A stretch of 64,000 nt of DNA from Pseudomonas antarctica (GCF_900624995.1 NZ_UYXQ01000011.1:44015-108014); one strand, 5' to 3'. Numbered from the stretch's first letter, positions 10,056-20,661 are shown. Numbers and translations are program-made. Notes: generated by a model from the sequence alone, not told the origin.

Positions 10056-10085
10056 AATGAGCGCTTGCCTGAATCGGATGGCCGC

Positions 10086-11330
10086 ATGACCGACAGTTTC
10101 GTCACCCAGTGCCCACATTGCCAAGCGCGTTTTCGCGTCAGCCACGCTCAATTGAACGTGGCCCGTGGCGTGGTACGTTGCGGCTCGTGCCTGCAAGTGT
10201 TCAACGCGGTGCGCCAGTTAATGGAGCAGCGCGCCAACGCGGCAGCGGCGCTTGAAAAGCCGGTTGCCGTTGAAAAGGCAGTTGAGCCAGCTCCCCAGGC
10301 CCTACGTGCCATCAGCCAGAAACAGTGGACTGCCGAAGAGCTGGACCTGGACAACTTGGACCTGGACGAAGAGCTGGCCAAGCTGGAACGCCGCGAGATT
10401 CAGCCCCCTCAGCCGCTGAGCGCGGAGCGCCGCCAGGCGAGCGCGGACCGTCGGCAACCTGAAGATTCGCTCAGCGCCAGTCGCGGCACCGTCAAGGCCG
10501 AGGAAGAAAAATGGGCCGCCAGCCTGTTCAGCGAGCCGCCGCAGGAGCGCTCCCCAGCGCCCGAAGACGAACCCGAGCCGGCCACTGCGACCAAGCAACG
10601 CATCGAACCGTCCATGGCGTTTCACACTGACGGTATCGACGATGAGCCGCCACTGCGCTCTGCCACGGACGATGACGATCTCGACCCGCCATTCACGCCG
10701 CTGACCGCTGCCCCCGACGAACAGGAACCTGAAGAACGCGCCCAACCGCAGCGTAAGCGCCCGCGCCCTGAGGCCAGCCTTCACGATGATGTGCTCCAGG
10801 ACCTGGAAGACGACCCCCTGCATCTTTACGCGCAGAAACGTCCGTCAAGCTGGGGCCGCCGCCTGGTCTGGACAATCCTGGTATTGCTGGCCGCCGCAGG
10901 CCTCGCCGGTCAGTACATTGCCTATCAATTCGACGACCTGGCCCGCCAGGACACCTATCGCCCGTGGTTCCAGCAACTGTGCCCAACCCTGGGTTGCACC
11001 GTGCCATCACGGGTGGATATCGCCCATATCAAAAGCAGCAACCTGGTGGTGCGCAGCAACCCGGAGTTCGCCGGCGCGCTGGTGGTGGATGCAATCATCT
11101 ATAACCGCGCGACCTTCTCGCAGCCCTTCCCGCTACTGGAACTGCGGTTTGCCGATTTGAACGGTGGCCTGATCGCCAGTCGTCGCTTCAAACCTGCCGA
11201 ATACCTGAGTGGCGAGCTGGCCGGGGTCAGCGAAATGCCCTCGCAGACGCCGATCCATATCTCCCTGGACATCCTCGACCCCGGCAATAAAGCCGTGAAT
11301 TACAGCCTGAGCTTCCACTCGCCCGAGTGA
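10086..11330 (+). CDS. DUF3426 zinc-ribbon membrane protein
   Basis: This 414-residue protein begins with an MJ0042-type zinc ribbon (CPHCQARFRV...VRCGSCLQVFNA, residues about 8-40). A long acidic, proline-rich and probably disordered segment follows (about 50-250). A single membrane helix (about 263-282, WTILVLLAAAGLAGQYIAYQ) leads into a C-terminal DUF3426 domain, predicted outside the membrane. The family is widespread in proteobacteria and sits between prmA and dusB in pseudomonads (PA4851). Its function is unknown; a membrane-anchored sensor or scaffold is possible. The upstream GTG-type starts in the open frame lack support, while MTDSFVTQCPHC fits the family. Confidence 0.88.
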   Translation: MTDSFVTQCPHCQARFRVSHAQLNVARGVVRCGSCLQVFNAVRQLMEQRANAAAALEKPVAVEKAVEPAPQALRAISQKQWTAEELDLDNLDLDEELAKLERREIQPPQPLSAERRQASADRRQPEDSLSASRGTVKAEEEKWAASLFSEPPQERSPAPEDEPEPATATKQRIEPSMAFHTDGIDDEPPLRSATDDDDLDPPFTPLTAAPDEQEPEERAQPQRKRPRPEASLHDDVLQDLEDDPLHLYAQKRPSSWGRRLVWTILVLLAAAGLAGQYIAYQFDDLARQDTYRPWFQQLCPTLGCTVPSRVDIAHIKSSNLVVRSNPEFAGALVVDAIIYNRATFSQPFPLLELRFADLNGGLIASRRFKPAEYLSGELAGVSEMPSQTPIHISLDILDPGNKAVNYSLSFHSPE

Positions 11331-11515
11331 AGCCGCACACGCGCCGAGGTTTGACGGCAGATTATTGACTGGGCGCTGCGCAACCAAACTGGCGGCGATA
11401 AAGAAATAACTGTTCAGATTTTATCCAATTCAGCCTTTATCCAGTCATCGAGAGCGGGTATCATGCCAACCCTTTTTCGAACTCTAATGATCCGGCCCCA
11501 CAACAGGGAAGTCCT

Positions 11516-12529
11516 ATGTCGGCGGTACGCATCGGCCCATACACATTGCAAAATGGCTTGATCCTCGCCCCGATGGCGGGCGTCACCGACCAGCCCTTTC
11601 GTCAGCTGTGCAAGCGTCTGGGCGCGGGTCTAGTAGTCTCTGAAATGGTCACCAGCGACATGAGCTTGTGGAACACCCGCAAATCGCGGATGCGCATGAT
11701 CCACGAAGGTGATCCCGAGCCCCGCTCGGTCCAGATCGCCGGGGGTGATGCAAAGATGCTGGCGGATGCGGCACGGGCCAACGTGGAGTTGGGCGCACAG
11801 ATCATCGACATCAACATGGGCTGCCCGGCCAAGAAGGTCTGCAACAAGGCCGCCGGTTCCGCCCTGTTGAAAGATGAGCAATTGGTAGCCGAGATCCTGC
11901 AGGCCGTTGTCGCCGCAGTGGATGTGCCGGTCACCCTGAAGATCCGTACCGGCTGGGACCGGGACAACAAGAACGGCCTGACGGTGGCGAAGATCGCCGA
12001 ACAGGCAGGTATTACAGCGCTGGCGGTGCATGGTCGCACCCGCGCCGACCTTTACACAGGTGAAGCCGAGTACGACACCATTGCCGCGATCAAGCAGGCG
12101 GTGTCGATGCCGGTGTTTGCCAATGGCGATATCGACTCAGCCGAGAAAGCCCGGCGCGTGCTGCACGCAACCGGTGCCGATGGCTTGTTGATTGGCCGGG
12201 CCGCCCAGGGGCGGCCATGGATTTTTCGTGAGATCGAGCATTTCCTGCGTACTGGCGAAATCATGCCGGCACCGGAGCTGATCGAGGTGGAACGTATTCT
12301 GCTAGAGCATCTGGCCGCCCTGCACACCTTCTATGGGGACGTGATGGGTGCGCGCATTGCTCGCAAGCATGTGGGTTGGTATCTCGCAACCCTGCCCGGC
12401 GCCAAAGAGTTTCGCGCCGGGTTCAACCGTTTGGATGAAACGCAAGCACAGGTCACCGCCGTTCGTGAGTTCTTTGCCGAACGAGACAAGAGCCTGAGAG
12501 CAGGGGACGCAGAAGGGGTGGCCGCATGA
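11516..12529 (+). CDS. dusB: tRNA-dihydrouridine synthase B
   Basis: This 337-residue FMN-dependent enzyme reduces specific uridines in tRNA to dihydrouridine with NADPH. Visible family motifs are [20 protein letters not shown], the active-site region [19 protein letters not shown] and the FMN phosphate loop [15 protein letters not shown]. The gene is the first of the classic dusB-fis operon, and its stop overlaps the fis start by 4 bases (ATGA). Confidence 0.96.
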   Translation: MSAVRIGPYTLQNGLILAPMAGVTDQPFRQLCKRLGAGLVVSEMVTSDMSLWNTRKSRMRMIHEGDPEPRSVQIAGGDAKMLADAARANVELGAQIIDINMGCPAKKVCNKAAGSALLKDEQLVAEILQAVVAAVDVPVTLKIRTGWDRDNKNGLTVAKIAEQAGITALAVHGRTRADLYTGEAEYDTIAAIKQAVSMPVFANGDIDSAEKARRVLHATGADGLLIGRAAQGRPWIFREIEHFLRTGEIMPAPELIEVERILLEHLAALHTFYGDVMGARIARKHVGWYLATLPGAKEFRAGFNRLDETQAQVTAVREFFAERDKSLRAGDAEGVAA

Positions 12530-12846
12530 CGATGATGACCGAGACTTTAGTGAGTGGAACAGCACCCGTGAGCGACAACGTCAATTTGAAACAGCACCTC
12601 AACACGCCGAGCGAAGAAGGTCAGACCCTTCGCGGGAGTGTCGAGAAGGCGCTGCACAATTATTTCGCCCACCTTGAGGGCGCTTCCGTCACGGACGTGT
12701 ACAACCTGGTGCTCTCCGAAGTCGAGGCCCCGTTGCTCGAAAGCGTGATGAACTACGTCAAGGGCAACCAGACCAAGGCCAGTGAGCTGCTCGGCCTAAA
12801 CCGTGGCACGCTGCGCAAGAAACTCAAGCAATACGATTTGCTGTAA
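12526..12846 (+). CDS. fis: Nucleoid-associated DNA-binding protein Fis
   Basis: This 106-residue homodimer bends DNA and controls growth-phase-dependent transcription. The C-terminal helix-turn-helix ([20 protein letters not shown], about 83-102) is typical of Fis and NtrC-type DNA-binding tails. It is coupled to dusB through an ATGA overlap, as in enterobacteria and pseudomonads. A hairpin terminator lies 17 bases after the stop. Confidence 0.96.
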   Translation: MTMMTETLVSGTAPVSDNVNLKQHLNTPSEEGQTLRGSVEKALHNYFAHLEGASVTDVYNLVLSEVEAPLLESVMNYVKGNQTKASELLGLNRGTLRKKLKQYDLL

Positions 12847-12863
12847 GCATTCAATCAAACCAG

Positions 12864-12896
12864 AAAGGCGCCCGCGTAAAAGCGGTCGCCTTTTTT
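12864..12896 (+). terminator. Terminator of dusB-fis
   Basis: The stem AAAGGCGCCCGC / GCGGTCGCCTTT, with one C-T mismatch, encloses a GTAAAA loop and ends in a run of T. It lies directly after fis and before purH. Confidence 0.85.
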
Positions 12897-12927
12897 GCTG
12901 ACTCCTTTGCTTTTGATGGAAATTGAA

Positions 12928-14535
12928 ATGACCGACCAGACTACCCGCCTGCCGATCCGCCGCGCCTTGATCAGTGTTTCCGACAAGACCGGGATCCTCG
13001 AATTTGCCCGGGAGCTGGAAGCCCTGGGCGTGGAAATCCTCTCCACAGGCGGGACCTTCAAACTGCTGCAGGACAACGGCGTGGCCGCAGTAGAAGTTGC
13101 GGACTACACCGGTTTCGCAGAAATGATGGACGGTCGAGTCAAGACCCTGCACCCCAAAATCCACGGCGGCATCCTCGGTCGTCGCGGTATCGACGACGCC
13201 ATCATGACTGAGCACGGCATCAAGCCGATCGACCTGGTGGCCGTTAACCTCTACCCGTTCGAAGCCACCATCAACAAGCCAGGCTGCGACCTGCCGACCG
13301 CCATCGAAAACATCGATATCGGCGGCCCGACCATGGTTCGCTCGGCAGCAAAAAACCACAAAGACGTGGCCATCGTGGTTAACGCCAGCGACTACGCCCA
13401 GGTGCTCGAAAGCCTGAAAGCCGGCGGCCTGACTTACGCCCAGCGTTTCGACCTGATGCTCAAGGCGTTCGAACACACCGCCGCCTACGACGGCATGATC
13501 GCCAACTACATGGGCACCGTGAACCAGGCGGCTGAGACCCTCAGCACAGAAGGCCGCAGCCAGTTCCCGCGCACCTTCAACAGCCAGTTCATCAAGGCCC
13601 AGGAAATGCGTTACGGCGAGAACCCGCACCAGAGCGCGGCGTTCTACGTGGAAGCCAAGCCGGCCGAAGTCGGCATCGCTACTGCGACCCAGCTGCAAGG
13701 CAAAGAGCTGTCCTACAACAACGTGGCCGACACCGACGCCGCGCTGGAATGTGTGAAGAGCTTCGTCAAGCCGGCCTGCGTGATCGTCAAGCATGCCAAC
13801 CCATGTGGCGTGGCCGTAAGCCCGGACGCTGAAGGCGGCATTCGCCAGGCGTACGAACTGGCCTACGCCACCGACACCGAGTCCGCGTTCGGCGGCATCA
13901 TCGCCTTCAACCGCGAGCTGGATGCACAAACCGCCAAGGCTATCGTCGAGCGTCAGTTCGTCGAAGTGATCATCGCCCCTTCCGTGAGCATCGAGGCCCG
14001 CGCCATTGTTGCCGCCAAAGCCAACGTGCGCCTGCTGGCCTGCGGTGAGTGGTCGGCTGACCGCGCCGCTGCCTGGGACTACAAGCGCGTCAACGGCGGC
14101 TTGCTGGTACAGAGCCGCGACATCGGCATGATCGGCAACGAACACCTGAAGGTTGTGACCAAACGCGCGCCAACCGAGCAGGAAATCAACGACCTGATCT
14201 TCGCCTGGAAAGTCGCCAAATACGTTAAATCCAACGCCATCGTCTACGCCAAGAACCGCCAGACCATCGGTGTCGGCGCCGGCCAGATGAGCCGTGTGAA
14301 CTCGGCACGTATCGCCGCGATCAAGGCTGAGCACGCCGGTTTGCAGGTAGTCGGTTCGGTAATGGCTTCCGATGCATTCTTCCCGTTCCGTGATGGCCTG
14401 GACAATGCCGCGAAAGCCGGTGTGACCGCCGTGATCCAGCCAGGCGGTTCGATGCGTGATGCAGAAGTGATTGCCGCTGCTGATGAAGCCGGCATTGCCA
14501 TGGTTTTCACCGGCATGCGCCACTTCCGCCACTGA
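12928..14535 (+). CDS. purH: Bifunctional AICAR formyltransferase / IMP cyclohydrolase
   Basis: This 535-residue enzyme catalyses the last two steps of IMP synthesis. The N-terminal MGS-like cyclohydrolase domain carries [11 protein letters not shown] and STGGTFKLL, and [16 protein letters not shown] continues it. The larger formyltransferase domain has the folate and AICAR-binding motif [12 protein letters not shown] and later [12 protein letters not shown]. The open frame extends to 12895 within the terminator. The [16 protein letters not shown] start at 12928 is correct for the family. Confidence 0.96.
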   Translation: MTDQTTRLPIRRALISVSDKTGILEFARELEALGVEILSTGGTFKLLQDNGVAAVEVADYTGFAEMMDGRVKTLHPKIHGGILGRRGIDDAIMTEHGIKPIDLVAVNLYPFEATINKPGCDLPTAIENIDIGGPTMVRSAAKNHKDVAIVVNASDYAQVLESLKAGGLTYAQRFDLMLKAFEHTAAYDGMIANYMGTVNQAAETLSTEGRSQFPRTFNSQFIKAQEMRYGENPHQSAAFYVEAKPAEVGIATATQLQGKELSYNNVADTDAALECVKSFVKPACVIVKHANPCGVAVSPDAEGGIRQAYELAYATDTESAFGGIIAFNRELDAQTAKAIVERQFVEVIIAPSVSIEARAIVAAKANVRLLACGEWSADRAAAWDYKRVNGGLLVQSRDIGMIGNEHLKVVTKRAPTEQEINDLIFAWKVAKYVKSNAIVYAKNRQTIGVGAGQMSRVNSARIAAIKAEHAGLQVVGSVMASDAFFPFRDGLDNAAKAGVTAVIQPGGSMRDAEVIAAADEAGIAMVFTGMRHFRH

Positions 14536-14561
14536 TCCAACATTGCCTGGTGGGCACTGGC

Positions 14562-14654
14562 TTCTGTGGGAGCTGGCTTGCCTGCGATAGCATCACCTCG
14601 GGTCATCTGATACACCGAGGCGCCAGCATCGCAGGCAAGCCAGCTCCCACAGAA
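14562..14654. repeat. REP inverted pair between purH and purD
   Basis: The left arm TTCTGTGGGAGCTGGCTTGC and the right arm GCAAGCCAGCTCCCACAGAA are near-perfect complements, 27 bases long in full, with an inner CCTCGGGT/ACACCGAGG-type hairpin. This is the intact form of the REP that is interrupted at the right edge of the window. Confidence 0.85.
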
Positions 14655-14704
14655 AAGCAGCCCACAGTGCTCCCAAGAATTTTGCGTCATCCGAGGTTTT
14701 TGAA

Positions 14705-15997
14705 ATGAATGTTTTGATCATTGGCAGCGGTGGCCGTGAACACGCCCTGGCCTGGAAAGTTGCCCAGGACCCGCGCGTCCAGAAAGTATTCGTCGCCCCC
14801 GGCAACGCCGGCACCGCCATTGAAGCCAAGTGCGAAAACGTCGCCATCGACGTATTGGCCCTTGAGCAGTTGGCCGACTTCGCCGAAAAGAATGTGTCCC
14901 TGACCATCGTCGGCCCGGAAGTGCCACTGGTTGCCGGCGTTGTGGACCTGTTCCGCAGCCGTGGCCTGGATTGCTTCGGCCCGACCGCCGGCGCTGCCCA
15001 GCTGGAAGGCTCCAAGGCGTTCACCAAGGATTTCCTGGCGCGCCACAAAATCCCGACCGCCGACTACCAGAACTTCACCGAGATCGAGCCGGCACTGGCT
15101 TACCTGCGTGAAAAAGGTGCGCCGATCGTGATCAAGGCCGATGGCCTGGCCGCCGGTAAAGGCGTGATCGTTGCCATGACCCTGCAGGAAGCCGAAGACG
15201 CCGTGCGCGACATGCTCGCCGGCAACGCATTTGGTGACGCAGGTTCGCGCGTGGTCATCGAGGAGTTCCTCGACGGTGAAGAAGCCAGCTTTATCGTGAT
15301 GGTCGACGGCAAAAACGTCTTGCCAATGGCCACCAGCCAAGACCACAAACGCGTCGGCGATGCTGACACTGGCCCGAACACCGGCGGCATGGGTGCTTAC
15401 TCCCCTGCCCCCGTGGTTACCGCCGACGTGCACAAGCGTGTGATGGACCTGGTGATCTGGCCGACCGTGCGCGGCATGGCCGACGAAGGCAATGTGTACA
15501 CCGGCTTCCTGTACGCCGGCCTGATGATCGACAAAGCTGGCAACCCGAAAGTCATTGAGTTCAACTGCCGCTTCGGTGACCCGGAAACCCAACCGGTGAT
15601 GCTGCGTCTGCAGTCGAGCCTGGTGTTGCTGGTCGAGGCCGCGCTGGCCCAAGCGCTGGACAAGGTTGAAGCGCAGTGGGACCCACGTCCGAGCGTCGGC
15701 ATTGTGCTGGCGGCCGGTGGTTACCCTGGCGACTATGCCAAGGGCGATCTAATTGAAGGCCTAGACGCAGCTGCTAAACTCGAAGGTAAGGTGTTCCATG
15801 CGGGCACCGCGCTCAAGGATGGCAAAGTTGTAACCGCAGGTGGCCGCGTATTGTGCGCCACCGCGATGGGTGCCAGTGTCGACGCTGCGCAACAACAGGC
15901 ATACAAGCTGGCCGCGAAAATCGACTGGAAAGGTTGCTTCTACCGCACGGACATCGGCTACCGCGCCATTGCCCGTGAACGTGGCGAGAACCCGTAA
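14705..15997 (+). CDS. purD: Phosphoribosylamine-glycine ligase (GAR synthetase)
   Basis: This 430-residue ATP-grasp enzyme joins glycine to 5-phosphoribosylamine, step two of purine synthesis. The N-terminal domain has [16 protein letters not shown] and APGNAGT. The ATP-grasp region includes [29 protein letters not shown] and [12 protein letters not shown]. The length is normal. It lies downstream of purH across a REP, the usual pseudomonad order. Confidence 0.96.
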   Translation: MNVLIIGSGGREHALAWKVAQDPRVQKVFVAPGNAGTAIEAKCENVAIDVLALEQLADFAEKNVSLTIVGPEVPLVAGVVDLFRSRGLDCFGPTAGAAQLEGSKAFTKDFLARHKIPTADYQNFTEIEPALAYLREKGAPIVIKADGLAAGKGVIVAMTLQEAEDAVRDMLAGNAFGDAGSRVVIEEFLDGEEASFIVMVDGKNVLPMATSQDHKRVGDADTGPNTGGMGAYSPAPVVTADVHKRVMDLVIWPTVRGMADEGNVYTGFLYAGLMIDKAGNPKVIEFNCRFGDPETQPVMLRLQSSLVLLVEAALAQALDKVEAQWDPRPSVGIVLAAGGYPGDYAKGDLIEGLDAAAKLEGKVFHAGTALKDGKVVTAGGRVLCATAMGASVDAAQQQAYKLAAKIDWKGCFYRTDIGYRAIARERGENP

Positions 15998-16030
15998 ACA
16001 GCTACCCTCCAGTAGCTATCCGTTCGGTTA

Positions 16031-16053
16031 GGCAAGGGCCTCTGGCCCTTGCC
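16031..16053. terminator. Hairpin between purD and retS
   Basis: A perfect 10-bp stem (GGCAAGGGCC / GGCCCTTGCC) closes over a TCT loop, 33 bases after the purD stop. No T tract follows, so this is a weak or Rho-assisted terminator at best. Confidence 0.5.
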
Positions 16054-16112
16054 GTACCCAGGCCGCCCCGCGCATAGTTAACCCGTGCATCAACCTACGA
16101 AGGGATTTCGCC

Positions 16113-18884
16113 GTGCGCTGGCTCAGGATCGCCATAGGTTTCACAGTCAGTCTGCTGACACTGCTCTGCTTGTTCCCGGCCCAGGCCGCCGCGCAAGGCA
16201 GTGGGTGGGCCGTATTGCTTGATGAACAGGCCGACCTGCAACTGAGCGACATCCGCTCCGCCCGCTACACCAATCAATTTAGCCCCATCGAACTGGACCG
16301 GATTACCGCCGCCGAGCCGGACGGTGCGTTGTGGGTACGCTTCAAGCTGCAACCCGGCAAGCACGAGCAAGTGCTGCGGGTATTCGCCCCGGACCTGTCC
16401 CACCTGAACCTCTATGTACTGGACGGCGACACGCTGGTGGAACAACAAAGCACCGGCACCCGCCAGCCCCAGTCGGAACGCCCACTGCCCAGCAGCGATT
16501 TCATGCTGCCCATGCCTCAAAGCCAGAAGCCGCTCGAGGTGTACCTGCGCCTTGTCTCGGAACACGAACTGCGCCCCTACATCACCCTGGAGCCGGCTGT
16601 ACTGGCCGCCGCCGACCAGAACCAGACGCTGATCTACGGCCTGTTGTTCGGCTGCCTGCTGATGCTGATCCTGCACAACCTCACGCGATTTGCCTACCAC
16701 CGCTCGCGCAGCAGCCTGTGGCTGGCAGCGTGTGAGGTGTTGCTGATGCTGAGCCTGGCGCTGTTACTCAACCTGGTGGGGCCATGGCTGCCGAACTGGC
16801 ACGCGATCCAGACCCCAGGTGCCTACCTCGCCCTGCTGCTGACCGCGCCGTGCGGGCTGATGTTTGCCTACCGTTTCTTTATGCCGCTGGGCCCGCACGC
16901 ACTGAACAAGCTGTTGATGGCTGACATCCTGCTGATTGTGCTGTGCGGCCTGCTGCTGTTGTTCGTCAACACCTTGCCGCTGAACATCATCACCTATGCA
17001 CTGGTGGCCCTGGCCGGCTTAAGCATGCTGTTTGTCTCAGCCTATCACTGGCAGAAAGGCTACCGGCCGGCACGTTTGTTCGTGGCGGCCATGGTGGTGT
17101 TCAACATCGGCACATTGATCATCCTCCCGGCCCTGCTCGGCCTGACGATGGTTGCGCCGCAAGGCCTGATCGTCACCCTGCTGGGGTTTATCTGCCTCAG
17201 CGGCTTATTGATGAGCCTGGCCCTGGGCGAACGCCAACGCGCGATTGTCGAGGCCCGCTTCAGCCTCAGCCGCGACCTGGCCGCCAGCAACGCCGAGATC
17301 GCCGCCAAGGCCGAGTTCCTGGCGAAGATCAGTCACGAAATTCGCACCCCCATGAACGGCGTGCTGGGCATGACCGAGCTGCTGCTGGGCACGCCGCTGT
17401 CGGTGAAGCAGCGTGACTACGTGCAGACCATCCACAGCGCCGGCAATGAACTGCTGACCCTGATCAACGAGATCCTCGACATCTCCAAGCTGGAGTCCGG
17501 GCAGATCGAGTTGGACGACGTGCAGTTCGACCTTAATGCGCTGATCGAAGACTGCCTGAGTATCTTCCGCGCCAAGGCCGAGCAGCAGAACGTCGAACTG
17601 ATCAGCTTTATCCAGCCCCAAGTGCCGCGCGTCATCAGTGGCGACCCGACGCGGCTGCGCCAGGCACTGTTGAGCCTGCTGGAAAACGCGCTGCAAAAAA
17701 CCGATGAAGGTGAGGTGCTGATCGTCGTCGCCCTCGACGAACGCAGCACCAAGCCACGCCTGCGCATTGCCGTGCAAGACAGCGGTGTGCCGATGGAAGC
17801 CGCCGAACGCGACGCGTTGCTGCACAGCGAATTGCACAGCAAGAACTTCCTCTCGGCCACGCGCTTGAGCGGCCACTTAGGTCTGGTCATTGCCCGCCAA
17901 CTGATCCTGCTGATGAACGGCGAGTTCGGCATCAAGAGCGGCAGCCACCAAGGTAGCACCCTGTGGCTGACCCTGCCGCTGGACCCGGAACGCCTGGAGC
18001 ACCCGACCTCCGACCTCGACGGCCCGCTCAAAGGCGCACGGGTGCTGGTGGTGGACGACAACGACACGTGCCGCAAAGTGCTGGTGCAGCAGTGCACGGC
18101 CTGGGGCCTGAACGTCAGCGCCGTGCCGTCCGGCAAAGAAGCCTTGGCGTTGCTGCGTACCAAGGCGCACCTGCGCGATTACTTCGACGTGGTGCTTTTG
18201 GACCAGAACATGCCCGGCATGACCGGTATGCAACTGGCGGCGAAGATCAAGGAAGACCCGAGCCTGAACCACGACATCCTGCTGATCATGCTCACCGGCA
18301 TCAGCAATGCGCCGAGCAAGATCATCGCGCGCAACTGCGGGATCAAGCGCATCCTCGCCAAGCCGGTGGCCGGCTATACGCTCAAGACCACCCTGGCCGA
18401 CGAACTGACCCAACGCAGCAAAGGCGTGGTGCAGCCGCGACCTGCCCTCAGCACCCCGCCTGCGGTGACCGTGCCTGCCGACTTCCGCATCCTGGTGGCC
18501 GAGGACAACAGCATCTCCACCAAAGTGATTCGCGGCATGCTCGGCAAGCTCAACCTCAACCCGGATACCGCCAGCAATGGCGAAGAAGCGCTCGAAGCCA
18601 TGAAGGCCCAGCGTTACGATTTGGTGTTGATGGACTGTGAGATGTCAATCCTCGATGGTTTTTCCGCCACTCAGCAACTGCGCGCCTGGGAGGTCAGCCA
18701 CCAGCGTATTCGCACGCCGGTGGTCGCGCTTACGGCGCACATTCTGTCGGAACATAAAGAGCGCGCACGCCAGGCTGGGATGGATGGGCATATGGCCAAG
18801 CCGGTGGAGTTGTCGCAGTTGCGTGAGCTGGTGGAGTTCTGGGTGGCGCAGCGACAACAGCGCCCTGAGCACGCACCTTCCTGA
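16113..18884 (+). CDS. retS: Hybrid sensor kinase RetS (7TM-DISM, histidine kinase, two receivers)
   Basis: This 923-residue membrane protein has a signal peptide and a periplasmic carbohydrate-binding-like DISMED2 domain (about 28-160). Seven membrane segments follow (about 173-370), then a kinase core with the H-box ISHEIRTPMNG (H408), and two receiver domains with phospho-acceptors D697 and D841. RetS in P. aeruginosa opposes GacS, and so shifts the Gac/Rsm switch toward motility and acute virulence. The place after purD matches PA4856. Translation begins at a GTG with a GAAGGGA site 8 bases upstream. The N-box (LLENALQ) and the DSGVPM loop remain recognisable. Confidence 0.93.
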   Translation: MRWLRIAIGFTVSLLTLLCLFPAQAAAQGSGWAVLLDEQADLQLSDIRSARYTNQFSPIELDRITAAEPDGALWVRFKLQPGKHEQVLRVFAPDLSHLNLYVLDGDTLVEQQSTGTRQPQSERPLPSSDFMLPMPQSQKPLEVYLRLVSEHELRPYITLEPAVLAAADQNQTLIYGLLFGCLLMLILHNLTRFAYHRSRSSLWLAACEVLLMLSLALLLNLVGPWLPNWHAIQTPGAYLALLLTAPCGLMFAYRFFMPLGPHALNKLLMADILLIVLCGLLLLFVNTLPLNIITYALVALAGLSMLFVSAYHWQKGYRPARLFVAAMVVFNIGTLIILPALLGLTMVAPQGLIVTLLGFICLSGLLMSLALGERQRAIVEARFSLSRDLAASNAEIAAKAEFLAKISHEIRTPMNGVLGMTELLLGTPLSVKQRDYVQTIHSAGNELLTLINEILDISKLESGQIELDDVQFDLNALIEDCLSIFRAKAEQQNVELISFIQPQVPRVISGDPTRLRQALLSLLENALQKTDEGEVLIVVALDERSTKPRLRIAVQDSGVPMEAAERDALLHSELHSKNFLSATRLSGHLGLVIARQLILLMNGEFGIKSGSHQGSTLWLTLPLDPERLEHPTSDLDGPLKGARVLVVDDNDTCRKVLVQQCTAWGLNVSAVPSGKEALALLRTKAHLRDYFDVVLLDQNMPGMTGMQLAAKIKEDPSLNHDILLIMLTGISNAPSKIIARNCGIKRILAKPVAGYTLKTTLADELTQRSKGVVQPRPALSTPPAVTVPADFRILVAEDNSISTKVIRGMLGKLNLNPDTASNGEEALEAMKAQRYDLVLMDCEMSILDGFSATQQLRAWEVSHQRIRTPVVALTAHILSEHKERARQAGMDGHMAKPVELSQLRELVEFWVAQRQQRPEHAPS

Positions 18885-18902
18885 CCCGAAATACAATCCA
18901 AC

Positions 18903-18991
18903 TGTGGGAGCGTGCTTGCTCGCGAATGCGCTGTGTCAGTTAAAGATGCATTGGCTGACACAGCGCATTCGCGAGCAAGCACGCTCCCACA
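18903..18991. repeat. REP inverted pair after retS
   Basis: Two near-perfect 37-base arms, TGTGGGAGCGTGCTTGCTCG... and its complement ending in ...GCTCCCACA, flank a short spacer (TAAAGATGCATTGG). They make a long stable hairpin between retS and the MarC-family gene. Confidence 0.88.
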
Positions 18992-19048
18992 TTTGATCTG
19001 TGCCGCCTGATAGACTCTCCGAACTTCCCCCGCCGCGAGCCGCCCCCC

Positions 19049-19645
19049 ATGCTCCACGTGTTATTCAGCGTTTACCTGAAGATGCTGGTGCTCTACAGCC
19101 CATTCTTTGTGCTGTCCTGCTTTATCAGCCTGACCCGTGGTTACTCCAGCAAGGAACGCCGACGCCTGGCCTGGAAAGTGGCGCTGGCAACGCTGGTCTC
19201 AAGCATATTGCTCTACCTCTTCGGCCGAGTGATTTTCAGCGTATTCGGCATCACCGTGGACGCCTTCCGCATCGGCGCTGGCAGTGTGCTGTTCATCTCC
19301 GCCCTGGGCATGGCGCAGGGCAAGTCGGCGGTGCAGACCGACAACGTGCAGCAGGACGTCACCATCGTGCCGCTGACCATCCCGCTCACGGTCGGCCCCG
19401 GCACCATTGGTGCGCTGCTGGTGATGGGCGTCAGTCAGCCGCACTGGGACGACAAGATCACCGCCATCCTCAGCATCGCCCTGGCCAGCCTCACGGTGGG
19501 TGTGGTGCTGTACTTGTCCAACCGTATCGAACGCATTCTGGGTGACCAGGGCTTGCAGATTGTCAGCCGGTTGATGGGGTTGTTCGTGTGTGCCCTCGCC
19601 GCACAAATCATCTTTACCGGGGTGCGCGGCTACCTGGTGCCTTAA
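19049..19645 (+). CDS. MarC/UPF0056 family inner-membrane protein
   Basis: This 198-residue hydrophobic protein has about six membrane segments and the family pattern IVPLTIPLTVGPGTIGALLV. The MarC family was once linked to multiple antibiotic resistance, but that role was not upheld and the function is unknown. In PAO1 the homologue follows retS (PA4857), so this is the last gene of the conserved block before the inserted metal and cofactor region. Its TAA overlaps the convergent stop of the next gene by 3 bases. Confidence 0.88.
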   Translation: MLHVLFSVYLKMLVLYSPFFVLSCFISLTRGYSSKERRRLAWKVALATLVSSILLYLFGRVIFSVFGITVDAFRIGAGSVLFISALGMAQGKSAVQTDNVQQDVTIVPLTIPLTVGPGTIGALLVMGVSQPHWDDKITAILSIALASLTVGVVLYLSNRIERILGDQGLQIVSRLMGLFVCALAAQIIFTGVRGYLVP

Positions 19646-20424
19646 ATTCGATATTGAGCGATCGCCAATTGCACTTTATCGCCCGCGCTCTCGCGCATGA
19701 GCTGGAGAGTCTTTTCGTTGACGACCGAGGTATTCAGCACCAGGCAAGTCTGCCCGCTGAAAGCCTCAAACGCGGCGCTGTCCCACTCCAGAAACGGCAG
19801 CCCCAGCTGTTTGCTCACGCCGTGAGAGCTGTAGGTCACCAGCACCATCGTCACTTCACCCCCGGCTTCGGCACAGGACGCCAGGCCGAAATCCCCGCCC
19901 TGGTGCACCGTGCTGTTGCGCTTGAACAGCTCGAATGAAGCGGGTTGCCGCTTCAGCGCCTCCAGCGCGTCGGCCGCCAATTTTGGCAAGGCGGCGAGCA
20001 ATGGCCCGGCCAGCGACGTCGATGCCAGCATCGTCGCAATCATACTCAGCGCCGCCAGTTGCACCGTCAGGCCCTTGCCGGAGCTCGACACCCGCTTGAA
20101 GCGGCTGCGCACCGGCAGCCAGCCCAGGCTGACCATCACCTTGATAAATTCGTCGTACCAGATCTCGGTACCGCGCTGTACCTTCAACACATCACTGACA
20201 TAGCTGCTCGCCAGCAGGTAACTCTTGCGAACGTACTCACGGTTCAGGGCGGACATGCCCTCGATAAACGAGATCACCCCGTTGTTCACCACGGCCGCGT
20301 TGCAATCATCCTCCACGGTGCCCTGCGGTACAGAGGGCGTCTTTCCCGGTGCGCCTGGCAGCTTGTAGGCGGCAATCAATTTGCGCCTTTTCGCACTGAT
20401 GATCCGTTTGTGATGTCGCTCCAT
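19642..20424 (-). CDS. Hypothetical protein, orphan
   Basis: I do not recognise this 260-residue protein. The N-terminus is very basic (MERHHKRIISAKRRKLIAAY). Residues 50-115 look helical, and a hydrophobic stretch (about 119-146, containing LAALSMIATMLASTSLAGPL) could be a membrane segment or a buried core. The C-terminal 90 residues look like alternating strands with one cysteine. There is no signal peptide. The start at 20424 has a GGAGA site 8 bases upstream; the longer frame to 20502 has none. It is convergent with the MarC-family gene, sharing 4 bases (TTAA), and lies exactly at the junction between core synteny and the inserted block. An effector or immunity-like role cannot be judged from sequence alone. 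Confidence 0.7.
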   Translation of the reverse strand: MERHHKRIISAKRRKLIAAYKLPGAPGKTPSVPQGTVEDDCNAAVVNNGVISFIEGMSALNREYVRKSYLLASSYVSDVLKVQRGTEIWYDEFIKVMVSLGWLPVRSRFKRVSSSGKGLTVQLAALSMIATMLASTSLAGPLLAALPKLAADALEALKRQPASFELFKRNSTVHQGGDFGLASCAEAGGEVTMVLVTYSSHGVSKQLGLPFLEWDSAAFEAFSGQTCLVLNTSVVNEKTLQLMRESAGDKVQLAIAQYRI

Positions 20425-20580
20425 TTTCAGTTCTCCACAAGCACCCCACATGGGGTTTTCCCCCACACTAGTCCAGTGGCGGGCGGGCTTTCCAGGCGAC
20501 AAACATCGCTTGGCCCACCCGTGGAAAAAGCGCCCCCCAGCAATAACGAGGCGTACCCGCAGGCCTTCCGGATTTCATCG

Positions 20581-20641
20581 GTAAAAAAAGAAAAAGCTCC
20601 GAGTAGCAGCAGGTTTTCACCTAGCATTACTCGGAGCTTTC
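20581..20641 (-). terminator. Rho-independent terminator of the cobGHIJ operon
   Basis: Read on the minus strand, AAAGCTCCGAGTA pairs with TACTCGGAGCTTT (13 bp). An inner AGGT/ACCT pairing lies in the loop, and the stem ends in a run of T (TTTTTCTTTTTTT). It lies 21 bases after the cobJ stop. Confidence 0.93.
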
Positions 20642-20661
20642 TTGCTTGCGCCAGGCTGTTT

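Noticed and set aside
12796..14532. Long minus-strand open frame of 578 codons opposite purH
   Set aside because: It is the antisense shadow of purH. High GC at third codon positions removes stops; the product has no recognisable family and no ribosome-binding site.
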